Shown here in pieces: positions 42,661 through 50,582 of a stretch of DNA of 64,000 nucleotides. The notes under the pieces are model-generated. The model was not told the origin of the DNA. It saw nothing but the letters and a program-made list of their open reading frames with translations, and did no database searches. The stretch is from Halogranum rubrum (GTDB lineage: Archaea > Halobacteriota > Halobacteria > Halobacteriales > Haloferacaceae): positions 62,001 through 126,000 of the forward strand of contig NZ_FOTC01000008.1 of assembly GCF_900114455.1 (NCBI RefSeq), given 5' to 3'. Each line of letters begins with the position of its first letter. Position 1 is the stretch's first letter. A program made the translations under genes and the position numbers.

Positions 42661-43470
42661 ATGCGAACACACACTATCCACGGTGGGGACGACGTCGCTC
42701 TCAACGTACAGGAGGCTGGGAGCGGACGCCCGGTGTTGTTCGTCCACGGTCTCTCACAGAGTGTGATGTCGTGGCGACACCAGTTCGAGTCGGACCTCAC
42801 AGACGAGTTTCGACTCGTCGCACTTGACAACCGCGGCCACGGTGAGTCCGAGAAACCGCGAGACGCCTACGGCGACTCGAAACTCTGGGCACAGGATATC
42901 CACGCCGTCGTCACCGAACTCGAACTCGACGACGTCGTCCTCGTCGGCTGGTCCTACGGCGGCGTCGTCGCCCTCGACTACCTCGATTCGTTCGGCACCG
43001 ACCACGTTGCGGGGCTGAACTTCGTCGGCGGGGTCTCGGCGCTCGGCAGTGAGACTGCGACGGCGCGACTCGGGTCGGAGTACGTGGACCTCGTCTCCGG
43101 GTTCGTCTCCACCGACGCCGAGGAGAGTATCGAGACCATGCGGCAGTTCGTCGACCTCTGCGTCTTCGAGGAACTCTCGCCGGCCGACCGCTACTACATG
43201 CTCGGCTACAACGTCGTCGTCCCACCACACGTGCGCGACAGCCTCCGTGACCGCGTCGTCTCTCACGACGACACGCTGGCCTCGCTCGACGTTCCCGTTC
43301 TGGTGACCCACGGCGAAGAGGACGCCGTCGTGGTCCCTGACGCCGCTCGCACGTACGCCGAACTCGTCGAGAGTGAAGTCTCGTGGTACCCCAACACGGG
43401 CCACTCGCCGTTCTGGGAGCGACCGGAACGGTTCAACCGCGAACTCCGAGCGTTTGTCCACGAGCTGTAA
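42661..43470 (+). CDS. Alpha/beta hydrolase
   Basis: A 269-residue enzyme with all alpha/beta-hydrolase elements: oxyanion-hole HGLSQS, nucleophile Ser in GWSYGG, acid Asp in EEDAVV and catalytic His in NTGHSPFWERP. The start at 42661 (MRTHTIHGG) is the first that gives the standard N-terminal strand. The sequence resembles ester or C-C bond hydrolases such as 3-oxoadipate enol-lactonase and meta-cleavage product hydrolases. Placed between the dioxygenase-like gene and a TatD-type hydrolase gene, it likely acts in the same degradative route. Confidence 0.88.
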   Translation: MRTHTIHGGDDVALNVQEAGSGRPVLFVHGLSQSVMSWRHQFESDLTDEFRLVALDNRGHGESEKPRDAYGDSKLWAQDIHAVVTELELDDVVLVGWSYGGVVALDYLDSFGTDHVAGLNFVGGVSALGSETATARLGSEYVDLVSGFVSTDAEESIETMRQFVDLCVFEELSPADRYYMLGYNVVVPPHVRDSLRDRVVSHDDTLASLDVPVLVTHGEEDAVVVPDAARTYAELVESEVSWYPNTGHSPFWERPERFNRELRAFVHEL

Positions 43471-43537
43471 CCGCTCTCTGGCTTGTCTCCTCTTCCGCAG
43501 CGACTAGGTTCAAGTCGCCGTAGTGTGTGGTCGGGAT

Positions 43538-44572
43538 ATGCCTTCGGACCCCTCGCATTCGGTGTCTCCGACGCGCCGCCCCACGGACGAAGCGTACCTC
43601 GACGACGACCCGTTCGACCCACCTTCGTCGCTTCTCACGCTTCCGTGGGCGGACTGCCACAACCACGCACACACGCTGTCGTGGGAGGACCGCGAGCGGT
43701 ACGCCATCTCCGGCTGTCGGGCGATGGTGATGGTCGCGTCGGGCTACCACTGGACACCGTACAAACCCGTCGACGCCGCCGACGTCCAGTTTCTCTGGGA
43801 CGACGTCGTCAACCGTCGGCGCGCCATCGAGCGAAACCACTTCTTCGAGACGGGTCTCGCACTCGGCATCCACACCGGGGTCCGTATCACCAACCCCGAC
43901 GACCTGCTGGCGCTGATGGAGGAGTACTGCGAACTCGACGAAGTCGTCGCTCTCGGTGAGACGGGTATCACCCCCGCCCAACACGCCGAGTCGTGGGGAC
44001 TCGACGAACAGCGCGCGGTGGTACAGGCACAGATGGAACTCGCCGACACGTACGACCTGCCGGTGCTCCTCCACACGCCGAACCAGATCGAGGACGGTCC
44101 GGACTACCGCCCCGGCGTCGGCCTCCCGGGGTTCGAGAGCAACACGTCGCTGGGACAGGACCCGGTGCTCACTGGCGACAACCCCGAACTGGAAGCGGTG
44201 AAGATGGACGTCGAAGCGGCCGCCGACGCCGGGTTGGCCGAGGAGCGAATCGTCGCCTCCCACGCCGACTCGAACAACGTCGACTACCTCTTGGGTGAGA
44301 CGGACTGCTACGCCAGTTTCACCGTCGGCTACCCGTGGCTGACGGGTGTGACTGCCACCGACGTCGCCGAGGCGATTCACGAGTACGGCCCCGACCGAGT
44401 GTTGATGGACACCGACTGCGCGAACATCCTCAAGACGGACGTCTTCTCGGTCAAGAAGGCCATCTTCGAACTCTATCGTCTGGGAATCGACGTCGACGAC
44501 ATCCGACAGGTCGTCTGGGAGAATCCGAGAGGGCTCTTCGGTTTCGACGACTTCGAGGACGAAGACTACTGA
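43538..44572 (+). CDS. TatD-like metal-dependent hydrolase
   Basis: A 344-residue TIM-barrel amidohydrolase. Metal ligands are visible: the N-terminal DCHNHAH (H-x-H), Glu in LGETGI, His in LLHTPNQ, His in ASHADSNNV and Asp in LMDTDCAN. The start at 43538 (MPSDPSHS) is the ATG after the gap; a GTG-like start upstream is less likely. TatD-family members cleave DNA or small molecules; this haloarchaeal type with an N-terminal extension is uncharacterised. It follows the alpha/beta hydrolase gene with a 67-base gap and overlaps the convergent FAA hydrolase gene by seven bases. Confidence 0.83.
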   Translation: MPSDPSHSVSPTRRPTDEAYLDDDPFDPPSSLLTLPWADCHNHAHTLSWEDRERYAISGCRAMVMVASGYHWTPYKPVDAADVQFLWDDVVNRRRAIERNHFFETGLALGIHTGVRITNPDDLLALMEEYCELDEVVALGETGITPAQHAESWGLDEQRAVVQAQMELADTYDLPVLLHTPNQIEDGPDYRPGVGLPGFESNTSLGQDPVLTGDNPELEAVKMDVEAAADAGLAEERIVASHADSNNVDYLLGETDCYASFTVGYPWLTGVTATDVAEAIHEYGPDRVLMDTDCANILKTDVFSVKKAIFELYRLGIDVDDIRQVVWENPRGLFGFDDFEDEDY

Positions 44573-45459
44573 CGCTGCGTCCGACAGCGGTTGGTCAGTT
44601 CGCCGAGACCGTCGACACCGACGGTTACCTCGTCATCGTCACCGAGGAGCACCGGCGGGTCGCGAAACACGCCGACGCCCGGCGGCGTCCCGGTGAAGAT
44701 GAGGTCGCCGGGTGAGAGCGTGAACGCGCGGCTACAGAAGGCGACGAGTTCGTCGAGCCCGAAGATGAGGTTCGCCGTCGTGGAGTCCTGCACTCGCTCG
44801 CCGTTCACGTCGGCCCAGATTCCGAGGTCGTGTGGGTCGTCGAGTTCGTCCAGCGTCACGATGTCCGGACCGATGGGGGCGAACGTGTCGAGGCTCTTGC
44901 CGCGAACCCACTGGTCGTCTCGCTCTTGTAAGTCTCGGGCCGAGATGTCGTTGCCGACGGTGAGTCCGGCGACGTAGTCCCACGCGTCGTCGACAGCGAC
45001 GTTGCGGGCCTCGCGGCCGACGACCACCACGACTTCTGCCTCGTAGTCGACCTGCTCGGTGTAGGTCGGGTCCCACACGACGTCACTCTCCGGCCCCGTG
45101 ATGCTGGTCGGGAACTTCGAGAAGAGGACGGGTTCGTCGGGGATGGGAAAGCCACCCTCTTCGGCGTGGTCTCGGTAGTTCAACCCGACGCAGACGACCT
45201 TCTGTGGGTCGCTCACGGGTTCGCGTCGCGTGAGCGTGTCGACCGGTTCGAGTGCCGCCTCGTGGTCGAGTGCGTACTCGACTGCCAGCGACACCTTCTC
45301 TTGCCAGTTCCACTGCTCGAAGAGCGCCGTCGTCGTCTGCGGTATCTCGACGCCCGCTGCCGACCCGGCCTCTGCGAGGTTGACTACGGTGTCGTCGTCG
45401 ACGAGTGCCCCGCACCACGGCAACCCCGACGCTGTCGCACTGAACTGTCCTATGCGCAT
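44566..45459 (-). CDS. Fumarylacetoacetate hydrolase (FAA) family protein
   Basis: A 297-residue FAH-fold enzyme: VCVGLNYRDHAEE, LFSKFPTSITGP, YEAEVVVVVGREA and NDISARDLQERDDQWVRGKS carry the metal-binding Glu and Asp residues of the FAH catalytic domain. Such enzymes cleave acylpyruvates or act as hydratases and decarboxylases in aromatic breakdown. A TATA element at 45481-45490 lies about 26 bases before the ATG at 45459, so this start gives a leaderless mRNA; a GTG three codons earlier would not. Confidence 0.9.
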   Translation of the reverse strand: MRIGQFSATASGLPWCGALVDDDTVVNLAEAGSAAGVEIPQTTTALFEQWNWQEKVSLAVEYALDHEAALEPVDTLTRREPVSDPQKVVCVGLNYRDHAEEGGFPIPDEPVLFSKFPTSITGPESDVVWDPTYTEQVDYEAEVVVVVGREARNVAVDDAWDYVAGLTVGNDISARDLQERDDQWVRGKSLDTFAPIGPDIVTLDELDDPHDLGIWADVNGERVQDSTTANLIFGLDELVAFCSRAFTLSPGDLIFTGTPPGVGVFRDPPVLLGDDDEVTVGVDGLGELTNRCRTQRQ

Positions 45460-45480
45460 CGCTCTCACTACTCAGTGGGT

Positions 45481-45490
45481 GCATATAAGC
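45481..45490 (-). promoter_or_regulatory. TATA box of the FAA hydrolase gene
   Basis: GCTTATATGC on the minus strand, centred about 26 bases before the ATG at 45459, the spacing of a leaderless archaeal promoter. It fixes the gene start. Confidence 0.65.
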
Positions 45491-45767
45491 TCAGTTGCTC
45501 GGTGTCGTCGGGAGTGTAGAGCTCTCACGCCCGAGATAGGGGGCCTCCCTGTCTGAGGCTGTTGTGACCATACCGCTTTGAACGTCTAGAAACTTCAGCG
45601 GCACAGAATTAATATTGCAATATACGGTTTATAGCACAGCGATTTGCTCGTATTCGTGGGCGAGAGTCCCTGAGACGACTGAACAATCAAAAGAAGTAGT
45701 ACTCTTGATTACTTCAATAGTCAAGAGTAGTTTTTAGTAGGTCGGCGTCGTCGGCCACAGACACGCG
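45491..45767. other. AT-rich intergenic region with inverted repeats
   Basis: Contains a perfect 12-base palindrome ATATTGCAATAT (45612-45623) next to CGGTTTATAGC, then the two-arm inverted repeat at 45700-45729, and a TATA-like GTTTTTAGT at about 45730-45738. No protein-coding frame is supported. Much lower in GC than its surroundings. Confidence 0.5.
45700..45729. repeat. Inverted-arm site, 11-8-11, upstream of the recombinase operon
   Basis: Left arm TACTCTTGATT (45700-45710), 8-base spacer (45711-45718), right arm AGTCAAGAGTA (45719-45729). The right arm is the reverse complement of the left at 10 of 11 positions. The arm-spacer-arm plan matches core sites of tyrosine recombinases (lox, dif). 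It also abuts the TATA-like element of the operon, so it could be an operator. Confidence 0.55.
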
Positions 45768-45821
45768 ATGAACACCGCACACAACCCGGGTTCGAGGGTC
45801 GAAAGCGAGGTCGAACGATGA
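45768..45821 (+). CDS. 17-codon leader frame coupled to the recombinase operon
   Basis: ATG at 45768, TGA at 45819-45821, overlapping the ATG of the next gene (ATGA). The TATA-like element at 45730-45738 puts the transcription start close to this ATG, so it would be the first frame translated on the mRNA. The 17-residue product is polar and has no domain. Confidence 0.35.
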   Translation: MNTAHNPGSRVESEVER

Positions 45822-46174
45822 GTCGCCGGTTCGTCGATACGCTCCCAGACCGGCAGGTCGAAGCAGACCTCGCCGACGAACTCGAAGATCTGGACGGCAT
45901 TGAACAGTGCGTCGCCGTCCGCGGGAACTACGAAGGTGAGCAGATGGCCTACCAACTGCTCGTCAACGTCACCGACCGTGGTCTGCTCGCGCTCCACTAC
46001 CGGGAGTCGGGCTGGCAAGTCGTCTACGATTCGGCTGAAGATGGCGATATCGAGTCCTCCGAAGAACTCTACCGGCGAGCACACGACGCGCTCTACACGC
46101 ACGCCGACCCGGACCCGGACTCGAATCACTACGAGACGACGCCGCCGTTCTGGACGGCCCCCGACGAGGAATGA
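45818..46174 (+). CDS. Small acidic protein coupled to tyrosine recombinase
   Basis: A 118-residue acidic soluble protein (RQVEADLADELEDLDGIEQCVAV, YQLLVNVTDRGLLALHYRESGWQVVYDSAEDG). It shows a regular strand-helix pattern but no domain I know. Its ATG overlaps a 17-codon leader frame and its stop overlaps the recombinase start (both ATGA), so the three are likely translated together. A role as an accessory or inhibitor of the recombinase is possible from context. Confidence 0.7.
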   Translation: MSRRFVDTLPDRQVEADLADELEDLDGIEQCVAVRGNYEGEQMAYQLLVNVTDRGLLALHYRESGWQVVYDSAEDGDIESSEELYRRAHDALYTHADPDPDSNHYETTPPFWTAPDEE

Positions 46175-47355
46175 CCCCCGGTCCGAGCGACACTACCGTC
46201 GCCGAACCGCTCGACGCGTTCCTCCGCTCGAAGGCGAAGGGAGGGACCGAGAGCGGAAACTACCGCCGCAACTGCGAGCGCGTGGTCCGAGAGTTCCTCG
46301 AGTGGCTCGACCGCCGGGGAGAGGCGACGACGTTCGCCGACCTCGACCCGCGCACGTTCCGCCGGTTCGCCCGCGACTTGACCACCCACGACCCGACGGC
46401 CGAAGAACCGCTCTGCCGTCGGGAACTCACGGCCGGAACCGTTCGTACCTACTACGCACAGGTGAGTGCCTACATCGGGTGGTGTGTGCGCGAAGGCTAC
46501 CTCGACCGAAACCCGGCCCAGCAGAACGTCGCCAAGGAACCACTGCCGGACGACGATGGCCGCCGTAGCGGCGACCAACAGGCGTGGACCGACGACCACC
46601 GTCGCGCGATAACGACGCACGTCGACCGAGCGGTGAGCGAGGCGCTCGACGGAATTAGCGACGACGGTGAGTTGTTCGAGGCCGTCAAACCCTACCGAGA
46701 CAGGGCGCTGGTGTACGTCCTCTGTTACTCCGGCGTCCGCGGCGGCGAACTCGTCGCCGACCCGAAAGACGACCGACGGGTCGGACTCCGATGGGAGGAC
46801 GTCTCACTCGCCGACAGCACGCTCACGGTCTTCTCGAAGAACCAACGGTGGTCGGACCGGTCGTTACCGTCACAGGCACTCGCTGCCGTCGACCGATACC
46901 GAACCGTCCTCGACCCGCACCCCGACTGGCCGGTGTTTCCGACGCTCCACTACCCGTCGCTCTACGAGGTGATTCGTACAGGACTCAGCGCAGACGGATG
47001 GGCCGAGTCGTCCGTCGAGGAGTACGTCGACGACCTATCCGGTCATCCGGCCATCTTCGAGACCCTGCGCGAGTACGATCTCTCGCCGCCGTCGATGACG
47101 ACTGACGGTGTTCGGCGGACGATGCGGCGACTCTGCGCCGACGCCGACATCGAACTCGACGACAGACACGGCTATCTCGCGCCGCACGGTGGTCGCCGCG
47201 GCGTCGGCGAGGTGATGGTACGCCAGCGTGGGTTCACCGCTGCTGCCCGCCTCCTCGACAACTCCGAGGCGATGGTCAGAGAACACTACTCCCACATCGA
47301 GGCGAAAGACCTCGCGGCGGACGCCGGGTCGGCCTTCGAAGAACACGACGGCTGA
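46171..47355 (+). CDS. Tyrosine recombinase (XerC/D- or phage-integrase-type)
   Basis: A 394-residue protein. Residues about 10-125 match the SAM-like N-terminal DNA-binding domain; the catalytic domain follows with Arg190 (SGVRGGEL), Lys223 (SKNQRW), His339 and Arg342 (HGGR) and Tyr373 (EHYSHIE). The usual second His/Trp before the Tyr (GH) is Asn364 here (LLDNSE), so the box is slightly altered. Unlike most phage integrases it is not beside a tRNA gene or phage genes. The lox-like repeat at 45700-45729 is a candidate site. It may serve chromosome-dimer resolution or a local DNA inversion; both are inferences. Confidence 0.85.
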   Translation: MTPGPSDTTVAEPLDAFLRSKAKGGTESGNYRRNCERVVREFLEWLDRRGEATTFADLDPRTFRRFARDLTTHDPTAEEPLCRRELTAGTVRTYYAQVSAYIGWCVREGYLDRNPAQQNVAKEPLPDDDGRRSGDQQAWTDDHRRAITTHVDRAVSEALDGISDDGELFEAVKPYRDRALVYVLCYSGVRGGELVADPKDDRRVGLRWEDVSLADSTLTVFSKNQRWSDRSLPSQALAAVDRYRTVLDPHPDWPVFPTLHYPSLYEVIRTGLSADGWAESSVEEYVDDLSGHPAIFETLREYDLSPPSMTTDGVRRTMRRLCADADIELDDRHGYLAPHGGRRGVGEVMVRQRGFTAAARLLDNSEAMVREHYSHIEAKDLAADAGSAFEEHDG

Positions 47356-47468
47356 ATCCATCCGTTGCAGACCGTTGCTGGAGTTATCTGGTGTGAAAAC
47401 GTCTAACGTTCGCAGCATTAACAGCTCTATAGTGATACCCTGTGGGTCTGTAGACAGGAGTGAAGACT

Positions 47469-47675
47469 ATGGCCGTAAAGAAACCACATCACGTTCAACT
47501 CGTCGAAGCGTGTCCGGGCTGTGGCGAGGACACAGAGCACCAAGTACGCCTCCAGATCATGGAGGAGAACACGGGGCCCGACGACGAGAGTCGGTCCTTC
47601 TCACGCGAACCGTACCGTGTGAGTGAGTGTTCGGTCTGCGGAGAGACCGAGACGATGCGGATGAACAACGCTTGA
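47469..47675 (+). CDS. Zinc-ribbon microprotein (68 residues)
   Basis: A 68-residue protein with two CxxC knuckles, Cys15/Cys18 and Cys54/Cys57, separated by a charged beta-like stretch, forming a zinc beta-ribbon. The start at 47469 (MAVKKPHHVQ) is preceded by an AGGAG Shine-Dalgarno site (47457-47461) and a TATA-like CTATAG about 40 bases upstream. Similar small zinc-ribbon proteins are conserved in haloarchaea; they may bind RNA or ribosomes, but that is not established for this one. Monocistronic, after the recombinase gene. Confidence 0.82.
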   Translation: MAVKKPHHVQLVEACPGCGEDTEHQVRLQIMEENTGPDDESRSFSREPYRVSECSVCGETETMRMNNA

Positions 47676-47840
47676 GCACGTACTCGACGTCTCGATAGTC
47701 GCTGCGGGTCTATTTGTGCAGTATTAGCAGTCCGTTAACAAGAATGATAACAGAATGACAGAACGTTTTAACGAACTATGACAGTGCTACGTGTGTAACG
47801 GAACTCGTCGAAGTAGCCGACGACGGTGAGATGCGCAGTC

Positions 47841-48656
47841 TCAGACGAAATCCGGGAGATCGGACCCGCTCTCGGCCATATTGATGTTGACCTCGATGAC
47901 GTTGGCCGTGTTGGTGACCTTCTCGACTATCATCTCGTGGTAAGCGTCTTCTTTCATCCGCCGGCGCGGTCCGGAGACGGAGAGTGACCCGAGAACCGTC
48001 CCGTGTCGAGTCAACACGGGTGCGCCGACCGCCTGCAACCCCTCTATCTCCTCTTCGTCGTTGTAGGCGTAGCCCCGTTCGCGGATGCGAGCGAGTTCGT
48101 CGAACAGGTCGTCGCGGTCAGTGAGGGTGTTCGCCGTCTTCCGAACGAGTCCGTAGCGGTCGATGATGTCGTCGACGCGCTCTTCAGACAGGTGTGCGAG
48201 AATCGACTTCCCCGTCGCCGAAAAGTGGAGGTAGTCCGGTTTCTGGAGTTTACTCGTCTGGTACTCGCTTCCGACGGCCTTCTCGCCTCGGACCTTGTAG
48301 AGGTTCACACCGAGTCCGTGCTGTTCTGTCGAGAGGTGAGCGTACTCGCCCGTCTCCTCTGCCAGACTCTCTAACTCTGCTTTCCCAAACTTGTACAGTC
48401 GGTGTTGGTTCCGGACGTACTCTCCCATGAGGAGAAACTGCAGCGACAGCGAGTACGTGTTCTCCTCTTTGACGACGAACTTGTTGTCCTGTAGTGTCAT
48501 CAAGTGGTTGTACACTGCACTCTTCGACATGTCCAGATGGTCAGCTAATTCGGTGACTCGTGCTCCGTCGAGTGCTTCGAGCGCACGAACGACGTCGAGC
48601 GAGCGAGCGACAGTCTTCAACAACCGCGGCGAGTCGGCGGGCGGGCGGTCTGTCAT
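47841..48656 (-). CDS. IclR-family transcriptional regulator
   Basis: A 271-residue regulator. N-terminal winged helix (residues about 13-75: ARSLDVVRALEALDGARVTELADHLDMSKSAVYNHLMTL) and a C-terminal IclR effector domain (LHFSATGKSILAHLSEERVDDII, RGYAYNDEEEIEGLQAVGAPV). The start at 48656 (MTDRPPAD) is used because the frame upstream has an atypical start. It lies downstream of the carbamoylase gene on the same strand, a convincing candidate to control the amidohydrolase and the divergent ABC transporter operon. Confidence 0.92.
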   Translation of the reverse strand: MTDRPPADSPRLLKTVARSLDVVRALEALDGARVTELADHLDMSKSAVYNHLMTLQDNKFVVKEENTYSLSLQFLLMGEYVRNQHRLYKFGKAELESLAEETGEYAHLSTEQHGLGVNLYKVRGEKAVGSEYQTSKLQKPDYLHFSATGKSILAHLSEERVDDIIDRYGLVRKTANTLTDRDDLFDELARIRERGYAYNDEEEIEGLQAVGAPVLTRHGTVLGSLSVSGPRRRMKEDAYHEMIVEKVTNTANVIEVNINMAESGSDLPDFV

Positions 48657-49174
48657 ACGTTCACGTACCAACTGAATCGGTTTAGGCGTTTGTATTTGGT
48701 GCACAGTTCACAGAGAGTGCTCAAAGTCCCCGTTACAGTGCTCGTTGCCGCTGTTCTTCGATTATCTTCACAGTACAATCGTTTTGAAGCGGCTGAAAAC
48801 GGCCGTTTCAGCGAATATTCACACATTCATCGCTAAGCATCTGTTCTCGATTGATGCACGGGAGATAGTACACGATACCGACCAAAACACGCAGATATCG
48901 CTACCTACGAGAGCTTACTCTCCGTAGTGTCGAGAAGTGGGAGAGCTCGTGGAGGCTGTACGAGAGAGACTGTTCTCTTCTGAGACACAGTAGCGTCACA
49001 ACTCGACGCGAAGTGAACTATTGCATTTTTAGCGTCTCAGAGAAGATACTTCGAGGGAATCTAGTCGGATCTACGTCTCGTCACTACTCGGTGTAGCCAG
49101 TTATACCTCTCCCGTCGTCTGATTTCGTGGTGTCGAATCTGTGTCGCGCTCGAGAACAGCGTCTCTCGCTCGGT
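48657..49174. other. Intergenic region between IclR and amidohydrolase genes
   Basis: About 520 bases with no supported gene. Holds the IclR promoter and a near-perfect palindrome at 48792-48812 (GCTGAAA, one extra A, CGGCCGTTTCAGC), an operator or hairpin. The rest is AT-richer than coding sequence, with scattered T-runs near 49025-49030 that could end the amidohydrolase transcript. Confidence 0.45.
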
Positions 49175-50425
49175 TCACTCGGTGGCGAGCGTCCGAAGCG
49201 CACCGGCGAGAACGTCGGTCGCCGCCGCGCAGTCGTCCCAGTCGGTCCACTCTCGCGGATTGTGTGAGATGCCGTCGCGAGACGGGGCAAAGAGAAGAGC
49301 GGCGTCGGTGACGGCGGCGATGTTCATCGTGTCGTGTGCCGCGCCGGAGTGGAGGTCCATCGTCGCAATCTCCGCCTCTTCACCGGCAGCGTGCATGGCG
49401 TCGCGACACCGCTCGCTCATCTCGACCGGCGCACGGTGCCACGGCCGTTCGAACGTCGTGGTCACGTCGCGTGAGGACTCGATCAGTTCGAGACTCTGCT
49501 GCGCACAGTCGACGATAGTCTCGATGGAGTCGGCCTCGACGTCGCGGACGTCGACGGTGAGTTCCGTCTGGCCGGCGATGACGTTCGGCGCGTTCGGTGT
49601 GACACTCGCCCACCCGACGGTGGCGACGGCCGTCTCCGACGAGAACTCGACGACGTCCTGTGCGGCCGCCTCGACGTCGAGGATGAACTCGCTCGCGGCG
49701 GCGAGTGCGTCCGAGCGGTCGCCCATCAGCGTCGACCCGGCGTGGTTCGCCTCGCCGACGAACTCGACGGCACACCGTGTCAGCCCGGTGATGGTCGTGA
49801 CGACACCGGCAGGGACGTCGGCGTCTTCGAGTCGCTCGCTCTGTTCGATGTGAAGTTCGAGCCACGCATCCCACTCGCTGGCGTCGACGACGCCCTCGCC
49901 GCGGAAGCCGATGTCGTCGAGCGCCGTTTCGAGGGTGACACCTTCGGCGTCTTCGAGTGCGAGTGCGTCGTCGACGCTCATCTCGCCAGTCGCGACGGTA
50001 GACCCGAGTAGACCACCGTCGAACCGCTGGCCTTCTTCTTCGGTGAGACAGACCACGTCGACGGGACGGACCGGTTCGACACCTGCGTCCTGCATCGCCC
50101 GAACGCTCTCCAGTGCAGCGTAGACACCGAGTGGACCGTCGAAGATGCCACCCTCGGGAACGGAGTCGAGATGACTGCCGGCGGCGACGGGCGCCGCCGC
50201 CGAGTCGGCGCTCTCGGGGTCCCACCGGCCGACGATGTTGCCGACGGCGTCGATTTGGACGTCGAGTTCCGCGTCACGGAGTCGGTCACAGAACTGTTCG
50301 CGGGCCCGTCGGTCCGCGTCGGTTCCGGTGAGAACGGTTCGCCCGCGGCCCGTGTCGACCGCAATCTCGCCGAACTCGGCGTTCGCTTCGATATCTCTTC
50401 GGAGACGGCGCTGGCTCGTCTGCAT
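49175..50425 (-). CDS. M20-family amidohydrolase (N-carbamoyl-amino acid hydrolase/allantoate amidohydrolase type)
   Basis: A 416-residue enzyme of the Zn-dependent hydantoinase/carbamoylase class. Start at 50425 (MQTSQRRL). Metal and catalytic residues are all visible: GSHLDSV, GIFDGPLGV, TEEEGQRF, LELHIEQ and the C-terminal SHNPREW. The dimerisation domain lies in the middle (about residues 200-320). The family removes the N-carbamoyl group from amino acids or opens allantoate, releasing CO2 and ammonia. It is divergent from an oligopeptide ABC transporter operon across 157 bases, suggesting uptake and cleavage of one substrate. Cytoplasmic. Confidence 0.88.
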   Translation of the reverse strand: MQTSQRRLRRDIEANAEFGEIAVDTGRGRTVLTGTDADRRAREQFCDRLRDAELDVQIDAVGNIVGRWDPESADSAAAPVAAGSHLDSVPEGGIFDGPLGVYAALESVRAMQDAGVEPVRPVDVVCLTEEEGQRFDGGLLGSTVATGEMSVDDALALEDAEGVTLETALDDIGFRGEGVVDASEWDAWLELHIEQSERLEDADVPAGVVTTITGLTRCAVEFVGEANHAGSTLMGDRSDALAAASEFILDVEAAAQDVVEFSSETAVATVGWASVTPNAPNVIAGQTELTVDVRDVEADSIETIVDCAQQSLELIESSRDVTTTFERPWHRAPVEMSERCRDAMHAAGEEAEIATMDLHSGAAHDTMNIAAVTDAALLFAPSRDGISHNPREWTDWDDCAAATDVLAGALRTLATE

Positions 50426-50582
50426 GTTGAGTACGCCATGGTTTCCCAACACACTACTTGACTGTTTCCGTCGATAGTGTACGGTACGACCGACAGTGAA
50501 TATTACCATCCTTATATTGGGAGAGGTTGGTGTGAGTGTAGTTAACAAAAGTTTTATCAAGGACAACTGGGACCGTAGTCGT
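50426..50582. promoter_or_regulatory. Divergent promoter of amidohydrolase and ABC transporter operon
   Basis: Contains TATA-like CTTATATTGG (about 50511-50520) and GTTAACAAAAG downstream for the plus strand. The minus-strand element is less clear. A regulator such as the neighbouring IclR protein could bind here. Confidence 0.5.

Noticed and set aside
47676-47840. Repeated AACAGAATGACAG-like stretches considered as a small CRISPR or repeat array
   Set aside because: Only loose, unequal copies within 60 bases of AT-rich sequence between convergent genes; no regular spacers.
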